Numbered from the stretch's first letter, positions 55,599 to 63,754 are shown. The stretch: DNA of 64,000 bases from Mesorhizobium sp. M2A.F.Ca.ET.046.03.2.1 (GCF_003952425.1 NZ_CP034449.1:5444001-5508000); one strand, 5' to 3'. Numbers and translations are program-made. Notes: a model not told the origin generated them from the letters alone.

Positions 55599-55777
55599 CA
55601 CTTCGTCATCCACGGGCGGAGCAAGGAGCGTAGCGACGCAGCGCAGACCCGAGGATCCATTCCGTGACTTCAATGCGCTTCTGCGGTGCAGAATTCTGCT
55701 CCGCTGCGCCCTTCGATCAAGATAACGGAATGGATCCTCGGGTCTCCGCGTCCGCTTCGCCCGTGGATGACGAAGTG
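55599..55777. repeat. Long inverted-repeat element (copy 1)
   Basis: CACTTCGTCATCCACGGGCG (55599-55618) is the exact complement of 55758-55777, and 55646-55665 is the exact complement of 55725-55744. The intermediate blocks are imperfect. A second copy lies at 63535-63754. The rest of the 310-bp gap 55548-55857 holds no gene. Confidence 0.8.
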
Positions 55778-55857
55778 ACGACGCCTCGCCAGTCTCCAAG
55801 GTCGGCAACAAGCAGATGACGGAGACGGGTCGCACCCGCTAAGCCATCTTGTCGACG

Positions 55858-56499
55858 CTAGCCCTTCGGCTTCAACCCATCCAGGAACAGCTGCTCCAGA
55901 AACCGCGCCGCGTCCTCGAAGCGGCCGTCGCCGCCGCGATCGGCGCCGAGCACGGCGCGGACCTGGACATCGAAATCGGCATAATGCTGCGTCGTCGCCC
56001 AGATCGAGAAGATCAGGTGCCAGGGATCGGTGCGGGCGATTTTTCCGGCGCGCATCCAGCCTTTGATGACGGCGGCTTTCTCGTCGACCAGCGTCTTCAA
56101 CTCGCCCTCCAGCATCGGCTTGATGCGTGGCGCACCCTGCAGGATCTCGTTGGCGAAGAGCCGGCTTTCACGCGGGAAGTCGCGTGCCATCTCCAGCTTC
56201 CTGCGGATATAGCTCCTGAGTTCCGTCAGCGGGTCGCCGATGTCGTCCAGCTCGCGCAGCGGCGCCAGCCAGGTGTCGAGCAAGCGCTGCATCAATGTCC
56301 CGTGAATGTCTTCCTTGCGGCGAAAGTAATAGAGAAGGTTGGGCTTCGACATTCCGGCGGCTTCAGCGATCTGGTCGATGGTCGAGCCGCGAAAACCGTT
56401 GGCGGAGAAGACTTCGAGCGCCGCTTCCAGGATCAGCTCGCGCTTTTCCTGCTGGATGCGGGTGCGGCGGGGAGCGGAGCCTTCCATCGTGTCCGTCAT
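55858..56499 (-). CDS. TetR family regulator, RutR-like
   Basis: 213 residues. HTH: LEVFSANGFRGSTIDQIAEA, AGMSKPNLLYYFRRKEDIH. The ligand domain has RLFANEILQGAPRI, AGKIARTDPWHLIFSIWATTQHYADF, almost the same pattern as E. coli RutR, the uracil/thymine-responsive repressor. It is divergent from the transaminase gene; sites at 56524-56545 and 56630-56643 lie between. Second RutR-like protein of the island is at 58150-58788. Likely senses pyrimidines and controls the pathway (inference). Confidence 0.92.
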   Translation of the reverse strand: MTDTMEGSAPRRTRIQQEKRELILEAALEVFSANGFRGSTIDQIAEAAGMSKPNLLYYFRRKEDIHGTLMQRLLDTWLAPLRELDDIGDPLTELRSYIRRKLEMARDFPRESRLFANEILQGAPRIKPMLEGELKTLVDEKAAVIKGWMRAGKIARTDPWHLIFSIWATTQHYADFDVQVRAVLGADRGGDGRFEDAARFLEQLFLDGLKPKG

Positions 56500-56523
56500 C
56501 CTTGCAATCCGCCGCGGCGCCCA

Positions 56524-56545
56524 TCTGGACCAATTCTCTGGACCA
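56524..56545. promoter_or_regulatory. Direct repeat upstream of the RutR-like gene
   Basis: TCTGGACCA occurs at 56524-56532 and again at 56537-56545 (offset 13). Each includes TGGACCA, related to the TGACC half-site. The position, 25-46 bases upstream of the leftward TetR gene, suits autoregulation. Confidence 0.4.
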
Positions 56546-56629
56546 GTTTTTCCTTGGGCTGTGGAGCGCGCTTTTTATGCCGCATTTCCGCTAGTAATCC
56601 CTTGACCGCCGACAGGCGGCGCTAACGTT

Positions 56630-56643
56630 TGTCCAACCGGTCA
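56630..56643. promoter_or_regulatory. RutR-type operator before the transaminase gene
   Basis: TGTCC-AACC-GGTCA fits the TGACC-N4-GGTCA pattern with one mismatch and is flanked by TT and AA, making TTTGTCCAACCGGTCAAA overall. It lies 80-93 bases upstream of the transaminase ATG at 56723. Confidence 0.6.
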
Positions 56644-56722
56644 AAAATTTGCGTAGCATGAAAACGCAGCAAAGACCAAGCGTTGGCCGCACCGAAACAG
56701 GTTACAAGGGGAAGTCCTGGTC

Positions 56723-58051
56723 ATGTCCAACCGGCTGAAAGTCACGCCGAACGATCTCAGCGCATTCTGGATGCCGTTCACGGCAAACCGGCAGTTCAAG
56801 CAGGCGCCGCGCATGTTCGTGTCCGCCAAGGACATGCATTACACCACCAGCGACGGCCGCAAGGTGCTCGACGGCACCGCTGGCCTGTGGTGCGTGAACG
56901 CCGGCCACTGCCGGCCGAAGATCACCGAGGCGATCCAGCACCAGGCGGCCGAGCTCGACTATGCGCCGGCTTTCCAGATGGGCCATCCCATCGTGTTCGA
57001 GCTGGCGAACCGGCTCGTCGATATCGCGCCGAAGGGCATGGACCATGTCTTCTTCACCAATTCGGGTTCGGAATCGGTCGAGACCGCGCTGAAGATAGCG
57101 ATCGCCTATCACCGTGTCAGGGGCGAGGGCTCGCGCACCCGTCTGATCGGCCGCGAGCGCGGCTATCACGGCGTCAATTTCGGCGGCATCTCGGTGGGCG
57201 GCATCGTCTCCAACCGCAAGATGTTCGGCACGCTGCTCGGCGGCGTCGACCATCTGCCGCACACGCACCTGCCGGAGAAGAACGCCTTCTCGAAGGGCGT
57301 GCCGGAGCATGGCGCGGAGCTCGCGAACGATCTCGAGCGGCTGATCGCGCTGCATGACGCCTCGACCATCGCGGCCGTCATCGTCGAGCCGGTCGCCGGG
57401 TCCACCGGCGTCATCCTGCCGCCGAAGGGCTATCTGCAGAAGCTTCGGGAAATCTGCACGAAGCACGGCATATTGTTGATTTTCGATGAAGTGATCACCG
57501 GTTTCGGCCGCCTCGGCGCGCCGTTCGCGGCCGACTATTTCGGCGTCACGCCGGATATCATGACGACAGCCAAGGGCGTTTCCAACGGCGTCATCCCGAT
57601 GGGCGCGGTGTTCGTCAAGAAGGAGATCCACGACGCCTTCATGACCGGCCCGGAACATATGATCGAGTTCTTCCACGGCTATACCTATTCGGGCAATCCG
57701 ATCGCGTGCGCCGCGGCGCTCGGCACGTTGGACACCTACAAGGAAGAGGGCCTTTTGACCCGCGGCGAGGAACTGGCTCCTTACTGGGAAGACGCGCTGC
57801 ATTCGCTCAAGGGCGAACCGCATGTCATCGACATCCGCAACATCGGCCTGATCGGCGCGATCGAGCTGGCGCCGATCGCCGGCAACCCGACCAAGCGGGC
57901 GTTCTCGGCTTTCGTCAAGGCCTTCGAGCGCGGCGCGTTGATCCGCACCACCGGCGACATCATCGCGCTGTCGCCGCCGCTGATCATCACCAAGGGCCAG
58001 ATCAACGAACTGATCGACCATGTCCGCGATGTGCTGAGGTCGATCGACTAA
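56723..58051 (+). CDS. Omega-amino acid:pyruvate aminotransferase
   Basis: 442 residues, class III PLP aminotransferase. The cofactor Lys is in TAKGVSNGVIPMGAV (Lys284); FTNSGSESVETALK and RERGYHGVNFGGISVGG are family blocks, and IFDEVITGFGRLG is the Asp-containing PLP segment. The N-terminal DLSAFWMPFTANRQFK is characteristic of beta-alanine:pyruvate transaminases. It would convert beta-alanine (or 3-aminoisobutyrate) plus pyruvate to malonate semialdehyde (or its methyl derivative) plus alanine, the last step of the reductive pyrimidine route. Controlled, by inference, by the RutR-like protein through the site at 56630-56643. AAGGGGAAG lies upstream. Confidence 0.93.
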   Translation: MSNRLKVTPNDLSAFWMPFTANRQFKQAPRMFVSAKDMHYTTSDGRKVLDGTAGLWCVNAGHCRPKITEAIQHQAAELDYAPAFQMGHPIVFELANRLVDIAPKGMDHVFFTNSGSESVETALKIAIAYHRVRGEGSRTRLIGRERGYHGVNFGGISVGGIVSNRKMFGTLLGGVDHLPHTHLPEKNAFSKGVPEHGAELANDLERLIALHDASTIAAVIVEPVAGSTGVILPPKGYLQKLREICTKHGILLIFDEVITGFGRLGAPFAADYFGVTPDIMTTAKGVSNGVIPMGAVFVKKEIHDAFMTGPEHMIEFFHGYTYSGNPIACAAALGTLDTYKEEGLLTRGEELAPYWEDALHSLKGEPHVIDIRNIGLIGAIELAPIAGNPTKRAFSAFVKAFERGALIRTTGDIIALSPPLIITKGQINELIDHVRDVLRSID

Positions 58052-58061
58052 GAAGCCGGCG

Positions 58062-58094
58062 CGGACATCCTTCCCGTCAAGGGGAGGGTGTCCG
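58062..58094. terminator. Bidirectional hairpin between convergent genes (1)
   Basis: CGGACATCCTTCCC (58062-58075) faces GGGGAGGGTGTCCG (58081-58094); all positions pair if two G:U pairs are allowed, with a five-base loop. It begins 11 bases after the transaminase stop. No T-run. Confidence 0.65.
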
Positions 58095-58108
58095 TGAAGC
58101 GGGCTGGG

Positions 58109-58136
58109 CGAGGTCGGCTAAGAAGCGCCGACCTCG
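58109..58136. terminator. Bidirectional hairpin between convergent genes (2)
   Basis: CGAGGTCGGC (58109-58118) and GCCGACCTCG (58127-58136) pair perfectly around an eight-base loop, 14 bases after the stop of the leftward TetR gene. Together with the hairpin at 58062-58094 it separates the two convergent transcripts. Confidence 0.65.
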
Positions 58137-58149
58137 ATGGTCGTGTAGT

Positions 58150-58788
58150 TCAGGCTGGCTGCGCGCCGATGCCGGTCAGGATCACCCGCTTGATGTTTTC
58201 CTTGGCTTCCCGCCATTGCCGGTCGGAGAGCGGCTTGCCGCCGTTCAGCGTCTCGATCTGGTGGCCAAAATCGGCGTAATGCTGGGTCGTGGCCCACAGC
58301 ATGTAGAGGAGATGGCGCGGGTCGACCGGGTCCATCTTGCCCTCCTCGATCCAGCGCTTGATGATCGCTACGCGGCCGTCGGTCCATTCGCGCAAAGTCG
58401 ATTCCATATAGTCCTGAAGCACCGGCGCGCCGTGCATCACTTCCGAGGCCCAGACCTTCGAGCCATCGGGATGGCGGCGCGATATTTCCATCTTGGCGTC
58501 GATATAGGCGCTGATGCCCTCTATCGGCCCGCGCGCCGCATCGAAGCAGTTGGCGGCCTGCAGCCAGATCTCGAAAATGTTCTGAACGACGGACCGGTAG
58601 AGTTCTTCTTTGGTGGCGAAATAATAGTGGAGATTTGCCTTTGGCAGCCCGGCCAGATCGGCGATCAGCTGCATCGTGGCGCCGCCGAACCCGGCTTCCG
58701 CGAACACCTTTTCGGCGGCGAGCAGAATGGCCTTTTCATTCTCCCGCCTTATGTCCTGGCGCCGCATCGGACGGGTGGATTCGGTCAT
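58150..58788 (-). CDS. TetR family regulator, RutR-like (second copy)
   Basis: 212 residues from ATG 58788 (GGGGGAG upstream; longer frame unsupported). HTH: VFAEAGFGGATMQLIADLAG, LPKANLHYYFATKEELY. Ligand domain: SEVMHGAPVLQDYM, DPRHLLYMLWATTQHYADFG, the same fingerprint as the other RutR-like protein. It is divergent from the hydrolase/dihydropyrimidinase operon, and two TGACC-N4-GGTCA sites (58809-58855) lie in the shared 121-bp gap. It probably represses that operon until a pyrimidine or pathway intermediate is bound. Confidence 0.92.
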   Translation of the reverse strand: MTESTRPMRRQDIRRENEKAILLAAEKVFAEAGFGGATMQLIADLAGLPKANLHYYFATKEELYRSVVQNIFEIWLQAANCFDAARGPIEGISAYIDAKMEISRRHPDGSKVWASEVMHGAPVLQDYMESTLREWTDGRVAIIKRWIEEGKMDPVDPRHLLYMLWATTQHYADFGHQIETLNGGKPLSDRQWREAKENIKRVILTGIGAQPA

Positions 58789-58808
58789 GTCTCCCCCAAG
58801 ATTCTCGT

Positions 58809-58855
58809 TGACCGCTTGGTCAGCTTGTGTAGTCTGAAAGCTGACCATACGGTCA
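58809..58855. promoter_or_regulatory. Two RutR-type operators in the hydrolase promoter region
   Basis: TGACC-GCTT-GGTCA (58809-58822) and TGACC-ATAC-GGTCA (58842-58855) each have perfect five-base inverted halves; their centres are 33 bp apart, three helical turns. TGGTCAGCTT (58817-58826) and AAGCTGACCA (58838-58847) add a larger inverted repeat linking them. Assigned to the adjacent TetR protein. Confidence 0.75.
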
Positions 58856-58909
58856 GGATGCAAACCACTCAAGGGGCGACAAGACCCCTGGTGAAAATGG
58901 GAACCGCAA

Positions 58910-60160
58910 ATGGCCGCACCCGGCGAAAATCTGCGAATCAATTCAGACCGCTTGTGGGACTCCCTGATGGAGATGGCGAAGATTGGCCCCGGCATCGCCG
59001 GCGGCAACAATCGCCAGACGCTCACCGATTCCGACAAGGAGGGCCGCGCGCTTTTCAAGTCCTGGTGCGATGCGGCCGGGCTCTCGATGGGTGTCGACCA
59101 GATGGGCACCATGTTCATGACGCGCGCCGGCACCGATCCGGACGCGCTGCCGGTCTATGTCGGTTCCCACCTCGATACCCAGCCCACCGGCGGCAAATAT
59201 GACGGTGTGCTCGGCGTGCTCTCGGGCCTAGAGGTTGTGCGTTCGCTCAACGATCTCGGCATCAAGACGAAGCATCCGATCGTCGTCACCAACTGGACCA
59301 ATGAGGAGGGCGCGCGTTTCGCCCCGGCCATGCTTGCCTCCGGCGTGTTCGCCGGCGTGCATACACAGGACTACGCCTATGCCCGCAAGGATCTCGACGG
59401 CCTGACCTTCGGCGACGAGCTGAAGCGGATCGGCTGGGTCGGCGACGAGAAGGTCGGCGCGCGCAAGATGCACGCCTATTTCGAGTATCACATCGAGCAG
59501 GGACCGATCCTGGAGGCGCAGAACAAGCAGATCGGCGTGGTGACGCATTGCCAAGGCCTGTGGTGGCTGGAATTCACGCTGACCGGCAAGGAGGCGCATA
59601 CCGGCTCGACGCCGATGAACATGCGCGTCAATGCCGGCCTTGCCATGGCCCGTATCCTGGAGATGGTGCAGACGGTGGCCATTGAGAACCAGCCGGGCGC
59701 CGTCGGCGGGGTCGGACAGGTCAAGTTTACACCCAATTCGCGCAACGTTTTGCCGGGCACCGTCGTCTTCACCGTCGACATCCGCTCGCCGGACCAGGCA
59801 AAGCTCGACGGCATGCGCGCCCGCATCGAGAAGGAAGCGCCGAAAATCTGTGAGGCGCTCGGGGTCAAATGCTCGGTCGAGGCAGTCGGCCATTTCGATC
59901 CGATAACCTTCGATCCGACGCTGGTCGGCCGCGTGCGCACCGCCGCCGAAAAGCTGGGCTACAGCCACATGAACATCATCTCGGGCGCCGGACACGACGC
60001 CTGCTGGGCGGCCAAGGTCGCGCCAGCGACCATGGTCATGTGTCCCTGCGTAGGCGGTCTCAGCCACAACGAGGCCGAGGAAATCTCCAAGGAATGGGCT
60101 GCGGCTGGAGCCGACGTGCTGTTCCATGCGGTGGTCGAAACGGCGGGAATCGTCGAATGA
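58910..60160 (+). CDS. Zn-dependent amidohydrolase, N-carbamoyl-beta-alanine type (M20 family)
   Basis: 416 residues. M20/hydantoinase-carbamoylase fold: GSHLDTQPTGGKYDGVLG (His/Asp metal ligands), TNWTNEEGARFAPAM (Glu pair), FEYHIEQGPILE and SGAGHDACWAAKVAP (terminal His). With dihydropyrimidinase next to it, the likely reaction is hydrolysis of N-carbamoyl-beta-alanine to beta-alanine, CO2 and ammonia (beta-ureidopropionase). Allantoate amidohydrolase is the main alternative, but no other purine gene is present. Operon with the next gene, though a perfect 20-bp hairpin (60165-60207) and a RIME-like element lie between them. Confidence 0.92.
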   Translation: MAAPGENLRINSDRLWDSLMEMAKIGPGIAGGNNRQTLTDSDKEGRALFKSWCDAAGLSMGVDQMGTMFMTRAGTDPDALPVYVGSHLDTQPTGGKYDGVLGVLSGLEVVRSLNDLGIKTKHPIVVTNWTNEEGARFAPAMLASGVFAGVHTQDYAYARKDLDGLTFGDELKRIGWVGDEKVGARKMHAYFEYHIEQGPILEAQNKQIGVVTHCQGLWWLEFTLTGKEAHTGSTPMNMRVNAGLAMARILEMVQTVAIENQPGAVGGVGQVKFTPNSRNVLPGTVVFTVDIRSPDQAKLDGMRARIEKEAPKICEALGVKCSVEAVGHFDPITFDPTLVGRVRTAAEKLGYSHMNIISGAGHDACWAAKVAPATMVMCPCVGGLSHNEAEEISKEWAAAGADVLFHAVVETAGIVE

Positions 60161-60164
60161 CCGA

Positions 60165-60207
60165 CTAGAGCATTCCACCGTTTCACGGAAACGGTGGAAT
60201 GCTCTAG
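60165..60207 (+). other. Perfect 20-bp hairpin inside the pyrimidine operon
   Basis: Bases 60165-60184 pair completely with 60188-60207, leaving a three-base loop (ACG). It starts five bases after the amidohydrolase stop and has no T-run. The ends are CTAG. Such a stem could block exonucleases and separate the stability of the two messages. Confidence 0.75.
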
Positions 60208-60221
60208 TGTCTTTGTTTTAA

Positions 60222-60268
60222 CGCAATTTCGGACGGAAAACCGCTTCACACTTTTCCTGAAATTGCTT
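60222..60268. repeat. RIME-like palindromic element, family A (copy 3)
   Basis: CGCAATTTC at the left and GAAATTGCT at the right surround the core GGACGGAAAACCGCTTCACA (then CTTTTCC), in the same orientation as the copy at 1741-1788. It lies between the amidohydrolase and dihydropyrimidinase genes. Confidence 0.75.
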
Positions 60269-60327
60269 CGGACCAATCACCTCGCAACGCCGCTCGCAAA
60301 GAAGCGCGAAAGAACAGGGGAACAGAT

Positions 60328-61779
60328 ATGACCAAAGTCATCCGAAACGGCACCATCGTGACGGCCGACCGCACGTGGAAGGCCGACGTGCTGATGCAGC
60401 ACGGCAAGATCGTCGCCATCGGCTCCAACCTGCATGGCGATCATGAGTTCGACGCCACCGGCTGCTATGTCATGCCGGGCGGCATCGATCCGCATACCCA
60501 TCTCGAAATGCCGTTCATGGGCACCTATTCGGCCGACGATTTCGAATCCGGCACGCGCGCGGCACTGTCCGGGGGCACGACAATGGTGGTCGATTTCTGC
60601 CTGCCGGCGCCGCAGCAGTCGCTGCTTGAGGCGCTGCAGATGTGGGACAACAAGACCTCGAAGGCGGCCTGCGACTATTCCTTCCACATGGCGATCACCT
60701 GGTGGGGCAAGCAGGTGTTCGACGAGATGGCGACGGTGGTCGACAGGGGCATCACCTCGTTCAAGCACTTCATGGCCTACAAAGGCGCGCTGATGGTCGA
60801 TGACGACGAGATGTATGCGTCGTTCCAGCGCTGCGCCGACCTCGGCGCGCTGCCGCTCGTCCATGCCGAGAATGGCGATGTGGTCGCGGCACTGTCGCAA
60901 AAGCTTTTAGCCGCCGGCAACAACGGGCCTGAGGGGCATGCCTATTCGCGTCCGCCGGAGGTGGAAGGCGAGGCGACAAATCGGGCCATCATGATTGCCG
61001 ACATGGCCGGCGTGCCGCTCTATGTCGTGCATGTCTCCTGCGAGCAGAGTCACGAGGCCATCCGCCGCGCCCGGCAGAAAGGAATGCGCGTTTATGGCGA
61101 GCCGCTGATCCAGCATCTGACACTCGACGAGACCGAATATTATAACAAGGACTGGGACCATGCGGCGCGCCGGGTGATGAGCCCGCCCTTCCGCAGCAAG
61201 TGGCACCAGGATTCGCTGTGGGCGGGCCTGCAGGCCGGCTCGCTGCAGGTGGTTGCGACCGACCACTGCTCCTTTACCACCAAGCAGAAACGCAACGGCA
61301 TCGGCGACTTCACAAAAATCCCGAACGGCACCGGCGGCCTCGAGGACCGCCTGCCAGTGCTGTGGACGGCCGGCGTCAATACCGGCCGCCTGACAATGAA
61401 CGAGTTCGTCGCGGTGACCTCGACCAACATCGCCAAGATCCTCAACATGTATCCGAAGAAGGGCGCGATCGTCGAAGGCGCCGACGCCGACATCATCGTG
61501 TGGGACCCGAAGCGCAAGAAGACGATCTCGGCCAAGAAGCAGCAGTCGGTGATCGACTACAATGTCTTCGAAGGTTTTGAGGTGACCGGCCTGCCGCGCT
61601 TCGTCTTTTCACGCGGCGAGCTTTCGATCGAGGAGGCGGACGTCAAGGCCAAGGTTGGCCATGGCGAGTTCGTCGCGCGTGAGCCGAACGCCGCGGTCAA
61701 CCGGGCGCTGTCGACCTGGAAGGAGATTTCCGCGCCACGCAAGGTGGAGCGTACCGGCATTCCGGCCACGGGGGTCTGA
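60328..61779 (+). CDS. hydA: Dihydropyrimidinase (D-hydantoinase)
   Basis: 483 residues; AGGGGAAC precedes the ATG. All zinc ligands are visible: GGIDPHTHLEMP (His57, His59), the carbamylated Lys in FMAYKGALM (Lys152), the His in VHAENGD, the His in VVHVSCEQ and the Asp in ATDHCSF. It hydrolyses dihydrouracil or dihydrothymine to the N-carbamoyl-beta-amino acid, the step between PreTA and the amidohydrolase. It also has hydantoinase activity by family. Cytosolic. Followed after two bases by a small secreted protein gene. Confidence 0.95.
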   Translation: MTKVIRNGTIVTADRTWKADVLMQHGKIVAIGSNLHGDHEFDATGCYVMPGGIDPHTHLEMPFMGTYSADDFESGTRAALSGGTTMVVDFCLPAPQQSLLEALQMWDNKTSKAACDYSFHMAITWWGKQVFDEMATVVDRGITSFKHFMAYKGALMVDDDEMYASFQRCADLGALPLVHAENGDVVAALSQKLLAAGNNGPEGHAYSRPPEVEGEATNRAIMIADMAGVPLYVVHVSCEQSHEAIRRARQKGMRVYGEPLIQHLTLDETEYYNKDWDHAARRVMSPPFRSKWHQDSLWAGLQAGSLQVVATDHCSFTTKQKRNGIGDFTKIPNGTGGLEDRLPVLWTAGVNTGRLTMNEFVAVTSTNIAKILNMYPKKGAIVEGADADIIVWDPKRKKTISAKKQQSVIDYNVFEGFEVTGLPRFVFSRGELSIEEADVKAKVGHGEFVAREPNAAVNRALSTWKEISAPRKVERTGIPATGV

Positions 61780-61781
61780 CC

Positions 61782-62159
61782 ATGCGGGCTCTTCATCTCG
61801 TGCTGACGGCGACAGCAATGCTGGCCGCTGGCCATGCATCGGCCGCCAGCATCGATCTCTCAAAACCTTATGGCGACAAATATGGCTGCATCAACAAAAA
61901 CGGCCAAGAGGTCGCCGCCGACAAGATGCTGCTCTTGACCGACAAGGAACTGATCACGGCGGCAAGCGCCTGCACCTTCAGCGACAAGCAGCCCCAGGCC
62001 GACGGATCGCTGGTGGTGACGGCAAAATGCGAGGTGGAGGGCGAAGAGGGGCAGGCGCCGACCAAGTTCACCATCAAGCGCAGTGCGAAGAACGCGAAGA
62101 AGCTGGTGGTGGCCGATGAAGAGGGCAATGTGATGGGCGAAGTCTCCCGGTGCAAATAA
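61782..62159 (+). CDS. Small secreted four-Cys protein in the pyrimidine operon
   Basis: 125 residues, two bases after the dihydropyrimidinase stop, so co-translated. A Sec signal peptide (ALHLVLTATAMLAAGHASA) leaves a mature protein of about 104 residues with four Cys (in KYGCINKN, ASACTFSD, TAKCEVEG and the C-terminal VSRCK), suitable for two disulfides. No known domain. The basic, Lys-rich C-terminal half could bind an anion or surface. Its role with cytosolic pyrimidine enzymes is not clear; it may be just a passenger gene. Confidence 0.8.
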   Translation: MRALHLVLTATAMLAAGHASAASIDLSKPYGDKYGCINKNGQEVAADKMLLLTDKELITAASACTFSDKQPQADGSLVVTAKCEVEGEEGQAPTKFTIKRSAKNAKKLVVADEEGNVMGEVSRCK

Positions 62160-62182
62160 CGACGAGAGGTTTTTCCTCCATC

Positions 62183-62587
62183 TCAGGCAACCAGCCCATC
62201 CAGTTCCGGCAGCAGAACGACGCTTTCCTGTTCGTTGGGATCGGTGCGGGCGATGACCGCCGAGGACGGCGCCCCGCTCAGATTGGCGGGCAGATGCGGC
62301 ACGCCGGCCGGAATGTAGAAGAGATCGCCGGCCTTGACGACGATGTGGTGCTCGAGCCGGTCGCCGTACCAGGTGTGGACCTCGCCCGAAAGCACGTAAA
62401 TGGCCGTCTCGTGGCTTTCATGCATATGCGCCTTGGCGCGGGCGCCGGGCGGCATGGTGAGAAGATGCATGCAGATGCCGGAGGAGCCGACGGTCTCGGC
62501 GGCGATGCCGGCGAAATAGCTCAGCCCCTGCTTGCCCTGATAGGTGCTTTCGGGGCGAACGAGATGACAGGTGGGTTTAGGCGACAT
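62183..62587 (-). CDS. Cupin domain protein
   Basis: 134 residues from ATG 62587 (GGAGG eight bases upstream; the TTG at 62593 is less likely). A single cupin fold: HMHESHETAIYVLSGEVHTW (metal His pair and Glu) and KAGDLFYIPAGVPHLP (second His). Such small cupins act as isomerases, dioxygenases or sensors. It is convergent with the operon and divergent from the ABC ATPase gene. Function within the island is unknown. Confidence 0.88.
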   Translation of the reverse strand: MSPKPTCHLVRPESTYQGKQGLSYFAGIAAETVGSSGICMHLLTMPPGARAKAHMHESHETAIYVLSGEVHTWYGDRLEHHIVVKAGDLFYIPAGVPHLPANLSGAPSSAVIARTDPNEQESVVLLPELDGLVA

Positions 62588-62706
62588 CGGCAAGCCTCCG
62601 GGCAGCGTCGATCGGGTGGGACAGGACGAGTGGAAAGCAACGCTATCATAAAATCAACCGGATTGCGGACGGCGCGGCAGCGGCTGCGAAAGGCAGGCTG
62701 CAGCCA

Positions 62707-63498
62707 ATGAGCGAACAGCCGCCAGCCGTCGTTTCGGCAAGCAAGCTCGGCCTCACCTTCCAGACCAATGACGGTCCGGTGCAGGCGCTGTCCAATGTCG
62801 ATCTGACCATTGGCAAGGGCGAGTTCGTTTCCTTCATCGGCCCGTCCGGTTGCGGCAAGACAACCTTGCTGCGCGTCATCGCCGATCTGGAAAGGGCGAC
62901 ATCCGGAACGATCTCCGTCAACGGCATGACGCCTGAGCAGGCGCGCGAGAAGCGCGCCTACGGCTATGTCTTCCAGGCGGCGGCCCTGTTCCCGTGGCGC
63001 ACCATCGAGCGCAATGTGGGATTGCCGCTGGAGATCATCGGCCTCTCCCAAGCCGAGCAGGCGGAGCGCATCAAGCGTACGCTGGCGCTGGTCAATCTTT
63101 CTGGCTTCGAGAAGAAATATCCCTGGCAGCTTTCCGGCGGCATGCAGCAGCGCGCCTCGATCGCGCGCGCTCTCGCCTTCGACGCGGACCTTTTGTTGAT
63201 GGACGAGCCGTTCGGCGCGCTGGACGAGATCGTGCGCGATCATCTGAACGAGCAGCTTCTCGACCTCTGGGCGCGGACCAACAAGACGATCTGCTTCGTC
63301 ACCCATTCGATCCCCGAGGCGGTGTATCTGTCGACACGCATCGTGGTGATGTCGCCGCGGCCAGGCCGCGTCACCGACATCATCGAATCGACGCTGCCGA
63401 AGGAGCGGCCGCTCGACATCCGCGAGACGCCGGAATTCCTGGCGATCGCAGCGCGCGTGCGGGATGGGTTGAGGGCTGGGCACAGCTATGATGATTGA
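62707..63498 (+). CDS. ABC transporter ATP-binding protein (NitT/TauT type)
   Basis: 263 residues. Walker A GPSGCGKTTLLRVI (near residue 45), the Q-loop VFQAAALFPWRTIERNVGLP, signature LSGGMQQRASIARAL and Walker B LLLMDEPFGALDE, with the switch His in CFVTHSIPEAVYL. These are typical for nitrate/taurine/aliphatic sulfonate and pyrimidine-precursor importers. Position after the pyrimidine pathway and before a permease suggests import of pyrimidines or hydantoin-like compounds (inference). The permease partner starts at 63851, with a 352-bp repeat-filled gap between. Confidence 0.92.
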   Translation: MSEQPPAVVSASKLGLTFQTNDGPVQALSNVDLTIGKGEFVSFIGPSGCGKTTLLRVIADLERATSGTISVNGMTPEQAREKRAYGYVFQAAALFPWRTIERNVGLPLEIIGLSQAEQAERIKRTLALVNLSGFEKKYPWQLSGGMQQRASIARALAFDADLLLMDEPFGALDEIVRDHLNEQLLDLWARTNKTICFVTHSIPEAVYLSTRIVVMSPRPGRVTDIIESTLPKERPLDIRETPEFLAIAARVRDGLRAGHSYDD

Positions 63499-63534
63499 CG
63501 GGAGGGCGAATGAGTGCGGACGCCGCCGCCACGC

Positions 63535-63754
63535 CTTCGTCATCCTAGGGCGGAGCGACGCGAAGCGGAGCGCAGACCCTAGGATCCATGCCGTGACGTC
63601 GGCCGAAGGGTCCAAACGGTGCAGAATGGTCGCTAACCGCCGCAGAACGCAGGGAGTCTTATTCTGGACCGATGCGGAGCGTCGAAGTAACGGCATGGAT
63701 CCTAGGGTCTGCGCTGCGTCGCTTCGCTCCTTGCTCCGCCCTAGGATGACGAAG
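63535..63754. repeat. Long inverted-repeat element (copy 2)
   Basis: 63535-63556 is the exact complement of 63733-63754, and 63572-63594 of 63690-63712. It is a second copy of the element at 55599-55777, with compensating differences between the two arms. It separates the ATPase and permease genes of one operon. The rest of the 352-bp gap 63499-63850 contains a small CTCTCCCC/GGGGAGAG hairpin near 63810-63835 and no gene. Confidence 0.8.

Noticed and set aside
61782..62587. Toxin-antitoxin pair (small secreted protein and cupin)
   Set aside because: The genes are convergent, one has a signal peptide and the other is a normal metal cupin; nothing resembles a toxin-antitoxin family.
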